Shown in pieces: positions 44,285-55,660 of a stretch of 64,000 bases of DNA. Under the pieces are notes generated by a model, which worked only from the letters and a program-made list of their open reading frames with translations, did no database searches and was not told where the DNA came from. How positions within the stretch are numbered: the stretch's first letter is position 1; each line of letters begins with the position of its first letter. The stretch spans positions 5,828,001 through 5,892,000 of the forward strand of contig NZ_CP072941.1 of assembly GCF_018069625.1 (NCBI RefSeq), in the 5' to 3' direction. A program made the position numbers and the translations under genes. The stretch is from Streptomyces yatensis (GTDB lineage: Bacteria; Actinomycetota; Actinomycetes; Streptomycetales; Streptomycetaceae).

Positions 44285-46929
44285 CGGGCGCCCCGCGGGC
44301 GCGGGCCGCCGGCCCGCTGCTGCTGGGCGTGCGCCATCACGGGCCCGGGTCGGCGCGGGCGGTGCGGGCGGCGCTGGAGGCGTGCGCCCCGCGTGTGGTG
44401 CTGATCGAGGGGCCGCCGGAGGCGGACGCGATCGTGCGGCTCGCCGCCGAGAAGGACATGCGTCCGCCCGTCGCGCTGCTCGCCCATGCCGCGGACGACC
44501 CGGGGCGCGCCGGATTCTGGCCGCTGGCCGGGTTCTCCCCGGAGTGGGCGGCCATCCAGTGGGCGCTGGCCCACGAGGTCCCCGTACGGTTCATCGACCT
44601 CCCGGCGGCCAACTCGCTGGCCATGTCGGCGAAGCAGACCCCGGCGGCCGCGCCCGCTCCGGCGGGACCGCCGTCCCCGGCCGCGCTCCCCGACCCGGCC
44701 GCCCCGCTCGAACCGGTGGAGCCGGGTCACCAGGCCGCTCCGGGCGCCGGCTCCGATGAGCGGCTGCGCGTCGATCCGCTGTCCGTTCTCGCCGAGACGG
44801 CTGGATACGACGATCCGGAGCGCTGGTGGGAGGACGTCATCGAGCACCGCGGCACCGGCGGCGCGGAGGCGTTCACGGCCGTGGCGGAGGCCATGGAGGC
44901 GCTGCGCGCCGAGTACGGACACGGCGGGCACGAGGACGACGCCGTGCGCGAGGCCCATATGCGGTTGCGGCTGCGCGAGGCGCGGCGGGAGTTCGGGGAC
45001 GAGGTCGCCGTCGTCTGTGGGGCCTGGCACGTGCCCGCGCTGGGGGAGCGGACCACCGCGACCGCCGACCGGAAGCTCCTCAAGGGGCTGCCCAAGGTCA
45101 AGGCCGAGATCAGCTGGGTGCCGTGGACCCACCGGCGGCTGGCCCGCCACAGCGGATACGGGGCGGGCATCACCTCGCCGGGCTGGTACGACCATCTCTT
45201 CCACGCCCCCGACCGGCCCGTCGAGCGCTGGCTCACCAAGGTCGCCGGGCTGCTGCGGGCCGAGGACTTCGCGGTGTCCTCGGCCCATGTCATCGAGGCC
45301 GTGAGGCTCGCCGAAACGCTGGCCGCCATGCGCGGACGTCCGCTCGCCGGGCTCGCCGAGACCCTCGACGCCGTAAGGGCGGTGATGTGCGAGGGCTCCG
45401 ACGTGCCGATGGCGCTGGTGTGGGACCGGCTGGTGGTCGGCGATGTCCTGGGCGAGGTACCCGAGTCGGCTCCGGCGGCGCCGCTCCAGCGCGACCTGAC
45501 GCGCACCCAGCGCTCGCTGCGGCTCAAGCCCGAGGCGCTGGAGCGCGAGCTGGAGCTGGACCTGCGCAAGGAGACCGACGCCGGGCGCAGCCGCCTGCTG
45601 CACCGGCTGCGGCTGCTCGGGGTCGACTGGGGCAGCCCGGCCGTCTCCCGCGGCAGCACCGGCACCTTCCGGGAGACCTGGCGGCTGCGGTGGGAGCCGG
45701 AGCTGTCGGTGCGGGTCGCCGAAGCCGGGGTGTGGGGCACCACGGTGCTGTCGGCGGCCACCGCCAAGGCGGAGACCGAGGCCCGGAGCGCCAAGGGGCT
45801 CGCCGAGGTGACCGAGCTGGCCGAGCGCTGTCTGCTCGGCGCGCTCTCCGGGGCCCTTCCCGTCGTGATGCGCTCGCTCGCCGACCGGGCCGCGCTCGAC
45901 GCGGACGTCGGCCATCTCGCCCAGGCCCTGCCCGCCTTGGTGCGCTCGGTGCGCTACGGGGACGTACGGGGCACCGACACCGCCGCGCTCGGCGAGGTCG
46001 CGGTGGGGCTGGCCGAGCGGATCCTGGTCGGGCTGCCGCCCGCCTGCGTCGGCCTCGACGCCGACGGCGCCGCCGAGATGCGCGGCCATATGGAGGCCGT
46101 GCACCGGGCGATCGGACTGCTGTCGGAGACGGCGACGGAGCCGGAGCCGGAGCCGGAGACCGAGACAGAGCCGGAGCCGGGGCCGGAGACCGGGACAGAG
46201 TCGGAGCCGGAGACCGGAACACAGCAAGAGGCAGGGACCGGGACAGAAGCGGAGGCAGGGGCCGGGACAGAACCGGGGGCCGGGCCAGATACAGAGCCCC
46301 AGCCGCAGCTTCAGCCGCGGGCCGGTACGCGCACGGCGGAGCCGCGCTCGGCCGGGTCCGGCGCGGCCCACGGCCTGCGGGGGCGCTGGGCGGCCATGTT
46401 GCGCTCCCTCGCCGGGCGGGACGGCACCCCCGCCACCCCCGGGCTGATCCGGGGCCGCGCCGCGCGGCTGCTGCTGGACGATGCCCGGCTCGACGAGGAC
46501 GAGGCGGCCCGGCTGATGGGGCTCGCGCTCTCACCCGGCACCGAGCCGCCCGAAGCGGCCTCCTGGATCGAGGGGTTCATCGGCGGCGGCGCGGGCGGCG
46601 GCATGCTGCTCGTCCATGACGAGCGGCTGCTCGGCCTGGTCGACCGCTGGCTGATCTCCGTTCCGGCCGAGGCGTTCACCGACGTCCTGCCCCTGCTGCG
46701 GCGCACCTTCTCCGCGTACGACATGGGCGTGCGTCGCACCCTGGGCGAGCTGGTCCGCCGGGGCCCCACGGCCGAGGGGCACGACGGCGGCCAAGGCGCC
46801 CCCGCCGCACCCGGCTTCGGCCCCGGGCTGGACCCGCACCGCGCGGCGGCCGTCGTCCCGACGGTGCGCCTCCTCCTGGGCCTCGACCCGGCCCCGCACG
46901 GCAACGACACCATGGAGGCAGCCCGATGA
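44281..46929 (+). CDS. DUF5682-family protein (TraB/ChaN-like motifs)
   Basis: 882 residues; ATG 44281 overlaps the MoxR stop. N-terminal block LLLGVRHHGPGSARAVRAAL and VVLIEGPPEAD, and later VAVVCGAWHVPAL, recall the paired G-x-x-H/H-x-x-G motifs of TraB/ChaN/EreA-like proteins, some of which are hydrolases; that relation is my inference. Two disordered inserts occur: an Ala/Pro stretch ~120-160 and a Glu/Pro/Thr/Gly repeat (~617-685, bases 46130-46330). The C-terminal helical part ends near the VWA start, overlapping it by ATGA. Central, largest member of the rightward arm of the module. Confidence 0.85.
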   Translation: MTGAPRARAAGPLLLGVRHHGPGSARAVRAALEACAPRVVLIEGPPEADAIVRLAAEKDMRPPVALLAHAADDPGRAGFWPLAGFSPEWAAIQWALAHEVPVRFIDLPAANSLAMSAKQTPAAAPAPAGPPSPAALPDPAAPLEPVEPGHQAAPGAGSDERLRVDPLSVLAETAGYDDPERWWEDVIEHRGTGGAEAFTAVAEAMEALRAEYGHGGHEDDAVREAHMRLRLREARREFGDEVAVVCGAWHVPALGERTTATADRKLLKGLPKVKAEISWVPWTHRRLARHSGYGAGITSPGWYDHLFHAPDRPVERWLTKVAGLLRAEDFAVSSAHVIEAVRLAETLAAMRGRPLAGLAETLDAVRAVMCEGSDVPMALVWDRLVVGDVLGEVPESAPAAPLQRDLTRTQRSLRLKPEALERELELDLRKETDAGRSRLLHRLRLLGVDWGSPAVSRGSTGTFRETWRLRWEPELSVRVAEAGVWGTTVLSAATAKAETEARSAKGLAEVTELAERCLLGALSGALPVVMRSLADRAALDADVGHLAQALPALVRSVRYGDVRGTDTAALGEVAVGLAERILVGLPPACVGLDADGAAEMRGHMEAVHRAIGLLSETATEPEPEPETETEPEPGPETGTESEPETGTQQEAGTGTEAEAGAGTEPGAGPDTEPQPQLQPRAGTRTAEPRSAGSGAAHGLRGRWAAMLRSLAGRDGTPATPGLIRGRAARLLLDDARLDEDEAARLMGLALSPGTEPPEAASWIEGFIGGGAGGGMLLVHDERLLGLVDRWLISVPAEAFTDVLPLLRRTFSAYDMGVRRTLGELVRRGPTAEGHDGGQGAPAAPGFGPGLDPHRAAAVVPTVRLLLGLDPAPHGNDTMEAAR

Positions 46930-48242
46930 CACACGGCGACCCTCACGGCGACGGCAATCCTCACGGCGACCCCGGCCTTCATGCCGCCTCCAACACCAAC
47001 GCCACCGCCGCCGCCGACCACGACCACGGTCGCGGTCAGGGCGATCAGGAACGGCTGCGGCGCTGGCGGCTGGTGCTCGGCGGCCAGGGCGCCGACGGCA
47101 CCGGCTGCTCGCTCAGCGGGACCGACGCCGCCATGGACCGCACCCTCGAGGCCCTCTACGGCTCCGGAGGCGGTGACGGTCACGGCGGCGGTGGCACGGT
47201 CGCCGGGCGCAGTGGCGGCCCTCAGGGCGCCGGGAGCGGTGCGCGCTCCGGCGGGCTCGGCGGATCCGCGCCCCAAGTGGCCCGCTGGCTCGGCGACATC
47301 CGTAGGTACTTCCCCACCTCCGTGGTCCAGGTCATGCAGCGTGACGCCATCGACCGGCTGGGGCTCTCCGCCCTGCTGCTGGAGCCGGAGATGCTGGAGG
47401 CCGTGGAGGCGGACGTCCACCTCGTGGGCACCCTGCTGTCCCTCAACAAGGCGATGCCGGAGACGACCAAGAACACCGCTCGGGCCGTCGTCCGCAAGGT
47501 CGTCGAGGATCTGGAGAAGCGGCTGGCCACCCGCACCCGCGCCACTCTCACCGGAGCGCTCGACCGCTCCACCCGGATCAGCCGCCCGCGCCACCGGGAC
47601 ATCGACTGGGACCGCACCATCCGGGCCAACCTCAAGAACTACCTGCCCGAGCACGGGACGGTCGTCCCCGAGCGGCTCATCGGATACGGGCGGGCGGCGC
47701 GCGGGGTGAAGAAGGACGTGGTGCTCTGCGTCGACCAGTCGGGGTCGATGGCCGCGTCCGTGGTCTACGCCTCGGTCTTCGGCGCCGTGCTCGCCTCGAT
47801 GCGTTCCCTGGCCACCCGGCTGGTCGTCTTCGACACCTCCGTGGTCGATCTGACCGAGGAGCTCGACGATCCGGTGGACGTCCTCTTCGGCACCCAACTC
47901 GGCGGCGGCACCGATATCAACCGCGCGCTGGCCTACTGCCAGTCGAAGATCACCCGGCCCGCCGACACCGTCGTCGTCCTCATCAGCGACCTCTACGAGG
48001 GCGGTATACGCGAGGAGATGCTGGGGCGGGTCGCCGCGATGAAGGCGTCCGGGGTGCAGTTCGTGACGCTGCTCGCGCTGTCCGACGAGGGGGCGCCGAG
48101 TTACGACCGCGAGCACGCGGCGGCGCTCGCCGCGCTGGGCGCGCCCGCCTTCGCCTGCACCCCCGATCTCTTCCCGGAGGTGATGGCGGCGGCCATCGAA
48201 CGACGCCAACTGCCCATACCGGACATGGCTGTCCATCAGTGA
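46926..48242 (+). CDS. VWA-domain protein, partner of the MoxR ATPase
   Basis: 438 residues, ATG overlapping the DUF5682 stop. His/Asp/Gly-rich N-terminus (HGDPHGDGNPHGDP), Gly-rich linker (~78-112), a helical domain, then the VWA domain ~262-425 with an intact MIDAS: D270-x-S272-x-S274 (VDQSGSM), Thr in GGGTDINRAL and Asp in LISDLYEGG. MoxR-VWA pairs typically assemble, activate or unfold a third component; DUF5682 is the obvious candidate. Last gene of the rightward arm; a hairpin at 48240-48283 follows. Confidence 0.92.
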   Translation: MTHGDPHGDGNPHGDPGLHAASNTNATAAADHDHGRGQGDQERLRRWRLVLGGQGADGTGCSLSGTDAAMDRTLEALYGSGGGDGHGGGGTVAGRSGGPQGAGSGARSGGLGGSAPQVARWLGDIRRYFPTSVVQVMQRDAIDRLGLSALLLEPEMLEAVEADVHLVGTLLSLNKAMPETTKNTARAVVRKVVEDLEKRLATRTRATLTGALDRSTRISRPRHRDIDWDRTIRANLKNYLPEHGTVVPERLIGYGRAARGVKKDVVLCVDQSGSMAASVVYASVFGAVLASMRSLATRLVVFDTSVVDLTEELDDPVDVLFGTQLGGGTDINRALAYCQSKITRPADTVVVLISDLYEGGIREEMLGRVAAMKASGVQFVTLLALSDEGAPSYDREHAAALAALGAPAFACTPDLFPEVMAAAIERRQLPIPDMAVHQ

Positions 48243-48283
48243 TCCAGGGCTTGCGCCGACCCCTGTGGGTCGTGCAAGGATCA
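48240..48283 (+). terminator. Terminator of the MoxR-DUF5682-VWA operon
   Basis: TGATCC/GGATCA (48240-48245/48278-48283), CTTGC/GCAAG (48250-48254/48274-48278) and CGACCC/GGGTCG (48257-48262/48267-48272) form one bulged hairpin that starts at the stop codon. Confidence 0.65.
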
Positions 48284-48424
48284 ACCCCGTCGCCCAGGAC
48301 GTGAATCCAGCCTTCCGGTTGGTGATTGTCGTCCTGCTCAGTGCGGCCTCAAAGCCATATCGCCACGCTTACGTGCCGTTGTACGGCTCGTAGGTACGCC
48401 CCGTACTCAGGGAAGGCCCCGCTC

Positions 48425-49300
48425 TTGTCTGTCGTGTCCGCCATGCCTGTCACCGTGCGCCTGCCGCGCACGGTGGCCGCGCGGCGGGCGCTGCTGGCGG
48501 CGCTCTTCCTCGGTGGCTTCCTGGCCCTGGCGTTCCTCTTCGGCGGCAGCGCTCACGCCGCCGAGCGGGGCGAACAGGGCGCTGCCGGCGGCGCGTCGGC
48601 CGGCCGTTCCGCCGTCTCCGGGCTGCTCGACCCCTCGGGTGTCGAGCGGGCGCGGCAGCAGGTGGAGCGGCACGCACCGCCCGTGGTGGGGCGCACCACT
48701 CACACGGCACAGGACGTCGTACGGAAGACCGTGCGGCCCATCCAGGAGCCGGTCGAGCGGGAAGCGCAGAAGATCACCAAGCCGATCGACGATCTGGTCG
48801 GCGGCGCCACGAACGGCGAGCTGCCGGTGCGGCTGCCCGACGTCGGCATCGGTGACGCCATCGGCCTGGACTCCCCTGGTTCCGGGGCGAATCACGGCCC
48901 GGCCGCCGAGCACCACGCGGCAAAGGCCGAGCCGGTGACCGTGCACAAGGCGGCGCCCGCCGCCGCGCAGCCGATAGGGCCCGTGGCCCACACCCCGGCC
49001 GTCACCACGCACCATGACGCGGCCGCCCCCCACGCCGGGCACGGCCCCGTCGTCCGGGTGGCAGCCTCCGGCACCGGTCCGGACGGTGGCGCCCCGGCGC
49101 CGCTGCCCCTTCCGCGGTCCCCGCTCGGGGCCACCTCCCAGTGCACCGGCGACAGCGGCGCTTCCCGTGGTGGGAACACCCAGGCCGCTCTTCCGCCGTC
49201 CGGCGCGGCGTCGTTCGGGCTGAAGCCCGGCACGGTCCGCGCGGAGAGCTCGGCGCCGACGCGCGAGCGGTTCAACGAAGTCCTCGAATTCCCCGGCTAG
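48425..49300 (+). CDS. Secreted/membrane-exported protein of unknown function
   Basis: 291 residues from TTG 48425 (GGGAAGG 7 bases upstream; GTG 48434 and ATG 48443 are alternatives). Signal peptide or anchor RRALLAALFLGGFLALAFLF ending SAHAAE. A region with QQVERHAPPVV and VRKTVRPIQEPVEREAQK resembles the TVDGV/TVKKT-type spaced repeats of the next protein. The C-terminal half is His/Ala/Pro/Gly-rich and disordered; it ends RFNEVLEFPG. No sorting signal, no enzyme motif. With its neighbour at 49398 it may be an envelope or aerial-growth surface component, but I do not recognise the family. Confidence 0.8.
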   Translation: MSVVSAMPVTVRLPRTVAARRALLAALFLGGFLALAFLFGGSAHAAERGEQGAAGGASAGRSAVSGLLDPSGVERARQQVERHAPPVVGRTTHTAQDVVRKTVRPIQEPVEREAQKITKPIDDLVGGATNGELPVRLPDVGIGDAIGLDSPGSGANHGPAAEHHAAKAEPVTVHKAAPAAAQPIGPVAHTPAVTTHHDAAAPHAGHGPVVRVAASGTGPDGGAPAPLPLPRSPLGATSQCTGDSGASRGGNTQAALPPSGAASFGLKPGTVRAESSAPTRERFNEVLEFPG

Positions 49301-49358
49301 GGCAGACCTCACCCCCGTCTGTAGAGACCTGCCGCGCGGGGGCGGGTCAGGTCTGCCC
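49300..49358 (+). terminator. Terminator between the two secreted-protein genes
   Basis: Arms GGGCAGACCT (49300-49309) and AGGTCTGCCC (49349-49358), with CCCCCG/CGGGGG pairing inside; starts at the stop codon. Confidence 0.65.
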
Positions 49359-49397
49359 GTCCGACACCCCTCTTGACTTCGAAGGACTTCCTCCACC

Positions 49398-50873
49398 ATG
49401 CGCAACAACCTTCGCCGCTCCATCCTCGTAGCCGCTGCCGCCACCGGTATCTGGGCCCTCGGTTCCGCCGCTGCCAGCGCCGCCGAGAACCCGGCCGTTC
49501 CCGCCACCGACGGTGTCACCAGCACCGTGGACGGCGTCACCAAGACAGTGAACAAGACCCTGCCGACCGACAAGGTGACCAAGACGGTCGACGGCGTGAC
49601 CGGTGGTGTGGCCGACACCTCCAAGGTCACCGACACCGCGAAGAAGACCGTGGACGGCGCCGCCTCCACCGTGGACGGCGTCACCGCCCCCGTGCGGGAC
49701 CGCGTCCCCGGCGCCGCCAACCTGCCGCGGGTCTCGGACGTCACCAAGACCGTCGAGGGCACCACCGACGGCCTTACCGGCGACGCCGCCAAGCCGGACA
49801 AGGTCGTCAAGAAGGCCCACAAGGCCGTCAAGGGCCTCCAGAAGACCGTCAAGAAGACCACCGACCTCGACCTGCCCACCGGCGAGGTCCCCGGCGTGGT
49901 GCCCAGCCTCCCCGGCCTCGGCTCGCTGCCGACCCTGCCCGACACCTCCACGCTGCCCACCGGCGAGCTGACGGACGTCAACGGCGTCACGGGCAAGCTG
50001 CCCGTCCAGCTCCCCGCCACCCCGAAGCTGCCCGCCGCCCCGGGCTCGGTCAATGACCTGCTCGCCTGCCTCTCCGGCGCCGGCATCCGCCCGGAGGAGC
50101 TGACCGGCAAGGTCCAGGGTGTCGTCGGCACCACCGCCAAGCCGGTCGTCGACGGTGTGGCCTCGGACGTGCTGCCGCCCGCCGTGCACCGCATCGTGGT
50201 CAAGGTCGTCCCGGTCGCGCAGCGGACCGTCGGTGACACCGGCGCGCTGGCCGGCGACGCCGTGACCCGCACCACCCCGTACGTCGGCGTCGTGACCGGC
50301 AGCGCCCAGGGCTTCGCGCTGGGCACCGTCTCCAACGTCGTTCCGGCCGCCCAGGACACCGTCGACCGCCTGGTGCCGGTCGTGGTGAGCGTGCCGTCCA
50401 CCGCCATCCCGTTCGCGCAGGACCTGGCGGGCACCACCGTGCCGTTCGCCCAGGACCTGGCCCTGGGCACGGTCGCGGACGCCCAGACCACCGTGGGGAA
50501 CGTCACGGACGGTGCGCTGAGCCTGCTCCCCGCGCTGCCCACCGACCTGACCGACGCCGCCAACATCCCGGCGCTCCCGGTCCTGCCCGCCGACCTGCCG
50601 ACCGTTCCGGCCGACCTGTCGCAGCTCCCGGTCGAGCTGCCGACCGTTCCGGCCGAGCTGCCGCAGCTCCCCGCCGAGCTCCCGCAGGTTCCGGCGGACC
50701 TGCCCGCCGACCTGCCGACCGTTCCGGCCGACCTGTCGCAGCTCCCGGTCGAGCTGCCCTCCGTTCCGGCCGAGCTGCCGCAGCTCCCCGCCGAGCTCCC
50801 GCAGGTCCCGGCGGACCTGCCCGCCGTCCCGGCCCAGCTGCCGACCGTTCCGGGCACGCTCCCGACCGTCTGA
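49398..50873 (+). CDS. Secreted repeat-rich protein (TVDGVT and LPxVPADLPQ repeats)
   Basis: 491 residues. Signal peptide 1-28 (RRSILVAAAATGIWALGSAA ... SAAE). Residues ~35-150 carry spaced Thr-Val-Asp-Gly-Val repeats (TVDGVTKTV, TVDGVTGGV, TVDGAASTV, TVDGVTAPV). A middle part follows (VNDLLACLSGAGIRPEEL, with a single Cys), and the C-terminal ~110 residues are Leu-Pro-x-Val-Pro-Ala-Asp/Glu repeats including a 39-residue duplication (bases 50583-50816). AAGGA lies upstream of the ATG. No LPxTG, transmembrane or catalytic motif. The amphipathic regular repeats suggest a structural or adhesive wall protein; function unknown. Confidence 0.85.
   Translation: MRNNLRRSILVAAAATGIWALGSAAASAAENPAVPATDGVTSTVDGVTKTVNKTLPTDKVTKTVDGVTGGVADTSKVTDTAKKTVDGAASTVDGVTAPVRDRVPGAANLPRVSDVTKTVEGTTDGLTGDAAKPDKVVKKAHKAVKGLQKTVKKTTDLDLPTGEVPGVVPSLPGLGSLPTLPDTSTLPTGELTDVNGVTGKLPVQLPATPKLPAAPGSVNDLLACLSGAGIRPEELTGKVQGVVGTTAKPVVDGVASDVLPPAVHRIVVKVVPVAQRTVGDTGALAGDAVTRTTPYVGVVTGSAQGFALGTVSNVVPAAQDTVDRLVPVVVSVPSTAIPFAQDLAGTTVPFAQDLALGTVADAQTTVGNVTDGALSLLPALPTDLTDAANIPALPVLPADLPTVPADLSQLPVELPTVPAELPQLPAELPQVPADLPADLPTVPADLSQLPVELPSVPAELPQLPAELPQVPADLPAVPAQLPTVPGTLPTV
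50583..50816 (+). repeat. 117-bp tandem duplication in the secreted repeat protein
   Basis: Copy 1 at 50583-50699 and copy 2 at 50700-50816 are nearly identical (only a few substitutions), encoding two 39-residue LPADLPTVPADLSQ... blocks. Confidence 0.9.
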
Positions 50874-50946
50874 TCGCCCTGGCGGGCGTACGGCGGTCAC
50901 GCCATGAAGGCCGGAAAGCAGTAAAACCGTAAGGCGAGCGTCATCG

Positions 50947-50982
50947 ACCGGGCAGCCCTCGTTGGGGAGGGGGCTGCCCGGT
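50947..50982 (+). terminator. Terminator after the secreted repeat protein
   Basis: Perfect 11-bp stem ACCGGGCAGCC (50947-50957) / GGCTGCCCGGT (50972-50982), 14-nt loop. Confidence 0.8.
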
Positions 50983-51211
50983 TGCCGTATGGAGATAGAT
51001 GGAAACGGTCGCGATCTGTGACCGTAATCACCGCTCCAGTGTGATCTGCGATTTAGGGCCGCACGTCCTGCGGAGATAACCTGCGAGACGGACATGCCGC
51101 GTACCCGGCGAACGTGTGCCGCCCTCGTTATAGATCGCGTCCTCACGCTGCCCCCGCGGCACGCCCGCGCAGATAACGACCGCGATATCCATGGAAAAGG
51201 GACGGACGCGC
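50983..51211 (+). promoter_or_regulatory. Leader and promoter region of sucCD
   Basis: The 338-bp gap before sucC holds the terminator above and, at 51129-51135, TATAGAT, a good -10 box about 77 nt before the start codon; no clear -35 at the usual distance. GGAGATAACCTGCGAG and GCAGATAACGACCGCG are imperfect direct repeats (~51073 and ~51170). No gene. Confidence 0.45.
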
Positions 51212-52384
51212 GTGGACCTGTTCGAATACCAGGCGAGGGACCTCTTCGCCAAGCACGGTGTACCGGTGCTGGCCGGTGAAGTCATCGACACGCCTGAGGC
51301 GGCGCGCGAGGTGGCCGAGCGCCTGGGCGGCCGCGCGGTCGTCAAGGCGCAGGTGAAGGTCGGCGGCCGAGGCAAGGCCGGTGGCGTCAAGCTGGCCTCC
51401 GACCCGGCCGACGCCGTGGAGAAGGCCGGCCAGATCCTGGGCATGGACATCAAGGGCCACACGGTCCACAAGGTGATGCTGGCCCAGACCGCGGACATCA
51501 AGGAGGAGTACTACGTCTCCTTCCTGCTGGACCGCACCAACCGCACCTTCCTCGCCATGGCCTCCGTCGAGGGCGGCGTGGAGATCGAGGTCGTCGCGGA
51601 GCAGAACCCCGAGGCGCTCGCCAAGATCCCGGTGGACGCCATCGAGGGTGTGACCCAGGAGAAGGCCGCCGAGATCGTCGCCGCCGCGAAGTTCCCGACC
51701 GAGATCGCGGACCAGGTCGTCGAGGTCCTGCAGAAGCTGTGGGTCGTCTTCATCAAGGAAGACGCGCTGCTCGTCGAGGTCAACCCGCTGGTCAAGACCG
51801 AAGACGGCAAGATCATCGCGCTGGACGGCAAGGTCTCCCTGGACGAGAACGCCGCCTTCCGTCAGCCGGAGCACGAGGCGCTCGAGGACAAGGCCGCGGC
51901 CAACCCCCTCGAGGCGGCCGCGAAGGCCAAGGGCCTCAACTACGTCAAGCTCGACGGCGAGGTCGGCATCATCGGCAACGGCGCGGGTCTGGTCATGTCG
52001 ACCCTCGACGTCGTCGCCTACGCCGGTGAGAACCACGGCAATGTGAAGCCCGCCAACTTCCTCGACATCGGTGGTGGCGCCTCCGCCGAGGTGATGGCCA
52101 ACGGTCTCGAGATCATCCTCGGCGACCCGGACGTCAAGTCGGTCTTCGTCAACGTCTTCGGTGGCATCACCGCCTGTGACGCCGTCGCCAACGGCATCGT
52201 CCAGGCCCTGGAGCTGCTGAAGTCCAAGGGCGAGGACGTCTCCAAGCCGCTGGTCGTGCGCCTCGACGGCAACAACGCGGAGCTGGGTCGCAAGATCCTG
52301 ACCGACGCCAACCACCCGCTCGTTCAGCAGGTGGACACCATGGACGGCGCGGCCGAGCGTGCCGCCGAGCTGGCTGCGAAGTAA
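51212..52384 (+). CDS. sucC: Succinyl-CoA synthetase (ADP-forming) beta subunit
   Basis: 390 residues, full length. With SucD it converts succinyl-CoA to succinate with ATP/GTP formation in the TCA cycle. ATP-grasp domain: [20 protein letters not shown] at the N-terminus, [30 protein letters not shown] (metal site) and the C-terminal CoA-ligase domain [14 protein letters not shown] ... [17 protein letters not shown] chose GTG 51212 (VDLFEYQ is the family's normal start, AAAGGGA upstream) over the in-frame ATG 51191. sucD follows after 21 bp. Confidence 0.97.
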   Translation: MDLFEYQARDLFAKHGVPVLAGEVIDTPEAAREVAERLGGRAVVKAQVKVGGRGKAGGVKLASDPADAVEKAGQILGMDIKGHTVHKVMLAQTADIKEEYYVSFLLDRTNRTFLAMASVEGGVEIEVVAEQNPEALAKIPVDAIEGVTQEKAAEIVAAAKFPTEIADQVVEVLQKLWVVFIKEDALLVEVNPLVKTEDGKIIALDGKVSLDENAAFRQPEHEALEDKAAANPLEAAAKAKGLNYVKLDGEVGIIGNGAGLVMSTLDVVAYAGENHGNVKPANFLDIGGGASAEVMANGLEIILGDPDVKSVFVNVFGGITACDAVANGIVQALELLKSKGEDVSKPLVVRLDGNNAELGRKILTDANHPLVQQVDTMDGAAERAAELAAK

Positions 52385-52405
52385 GGGACGAGGTCACCAG
52401 AAACC

Positions 52406-53290
52406 ATGGCTATCTTCCTCACCAAGGAAAGCAAGGTCATCGTCCAGGGGATGACCGGGTCCGAGGGGCAGAAGCACACCCGTCGGATGCTTGCCTCGGG
52501 CACCAACATCGTCGGCGGTGTGAACCCCCGCAAGGCCGGCACCACCGTGGACTTCGACGGCACCGAGATCCCGGTCTTCGGCTCCGTCAAGGAGGCCATC
52601 GACGCCACCGGCGCCGATGTCACGGTCATCTTCGTCCCGGAGAAGTTCACCAAGGGCGCGGTCATCGAGGCGATCGACGCCGAGATTCCGCTCGCCGTCG
52701 TGATCACCGAGGGCATCGCCGTCCACGACTCGGCGAACTTCTGGGCCTACGCGGGCAAGAAGGGCAACAAGACCCGCATCATCGGCCCGAACTGCCCGGG
52801 TCTGATCACGCCGGGTCAGTCGAACGCGGGCATCATCCCGGCCGACATCACCAAGCCCGGCCGGATCGGTCTGGTGTCGAAGTCCGGCACCCTGACCTAC
52901 CAGATGATGTACGAGCTGCGGGACATCGGCTTCTCGTCCTGCGTGGGCATCGGCGGTGACCCGATCATCGGCACCACCCACATCGACGCCCTCGCCGCCT
53001 TCGAGGCCGACCCCGACACCGACCTGATCGTCATGATCGGCGAGATCGGCGGCGACGCCGAGGAGCGGGCCGCGGACTTCATCAAGGCCAACGTCACCAA
53101 GCCGGTCGTCGGCTATGTGGCGGGCTTCACCGCGCCCGAGGGCAAGACGATGGGCCACGCGGGTGCCATCGTCTCCGGCTCCTCCGGCACCGCTCAGGCG
53201 AAGAAGGAGGCCCTCGAGGCCGCGGGCGTGAAGGTCGGCAAGACCCCGTCCGAGACCGCGCGCCTGGCGCGCGCCGCCCTGGCCGGCTGA
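52406..53290 (+). CDS. sucD: Succinyl-CoA synthetase (ADP-forming) alpha subunit
   Basis: 294 residues, full length; carries the CoA site and the phosphohistidine. N-terminal Rossmann part [41 protein letters not shown] and active-site His251 in [13 protein letters not shown] are intact. Forms an operon with sucC, and its stop is followed by a strong terminator, so the unit is sucCD only. Confidence 0.97.
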   Translation: MAIFLTKESKVIVQGMTGSEGQKHTRRMLASGTNIVGGVNPRKAGTTVDFDGTEIPVFGSVKEAIDATGADVTVIFVPEKFTKGAVIEAIDAEIPLAVVITEGIAVHDSANFWAYAGKKGNKTRIIGPNCPGLITPGQSNAGIIPADITKPGRIGLVSKSGTLTYQMMYELRDIGFSSCVGIGGDPIIGTTHIDALAAFEADPDTDLIVMIGEIGGDAEERAADFIKANVTKPVVGYVAGFTAPEGKTMGHAGAIVSGSSGTAQAKKEALEAAGVKVGKTPSETARLARAALAG

Positions 53291-53311
53291 CGCCGCCACG
53301 GCTCGATGCCA

Positions 53312-53344
53312 CGGGCCCGCACCACCCTGGGTGGTGCGGGCCCG
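53312..53344 (+). terminator. sucCD terminator
   Basis: Perfect 15-bp stem, arms CGGGCCCGCACCACC (53312-53326) and GGTGGTGCGGGCCCG (53330-53344), CTG loop. Confidence 0.9.
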
Positions 53345-53472
53345 CGCCGTTCCCGGGCGACGGATACCCGGGGGCGGACATCGACAAGCCACCCATTCGT
53401 CCCACAGCGCCATAAAAGACGCATAAGCGGACTAGCCGCGACACGGCGACCAAACCCTTGATGTGAGGATGA

Positions 53473-55443
<1,971 letters not shown>

Positions 55444-55479
55444 CGACCTCGCCCCGGTGGCCGCAGGGGCCTGTCCGGG

Positions 55480-55590
55480 GCGGAAAATCCAGCCCCTCCG
55501 GCGTTTGAGGAGCGGGGTCCGGGGCGGAGCCCCGGCGGGGTGAGGGGGCGGAGCCCCCTCCTTCGGGAAGGGGCGGGGTGGGGGCTTTCC
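55480..55590. repeat. Dispersed Streptomyces intergenic repeat (CCAGCCCCTCCGGCGTTTGAG type)
   Basis: The stretch beginning AAAATCCAGCCCCTCCGGCG, TTTGAGGAGCGGGG and the following GGGGCGGAGCCCC hairpins match, from memory, a repeat found hundreds of times between genes in Streptomyces. It fills the convergent gap of DUF6350 and the next gene and can form two or three GC hairpins, so it may also end transcription. Confidence 0.75.
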
Positions 55591-55660
55591 GCCGGAGGCG
55601 CCCACGACCCGTACCCGGTATTCGGCCCCGGGACCGGGCGCCTCTTCGGCGAGGCCGCCG

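Noticed and set aside
41971..46929. 1652-codon open frame on the plus strand
   Set aside because: The part before 44281 is antisense to the SWIM gene and then out of frame with MoxR; only 44281-46929 matches a protein family (DUF5682).
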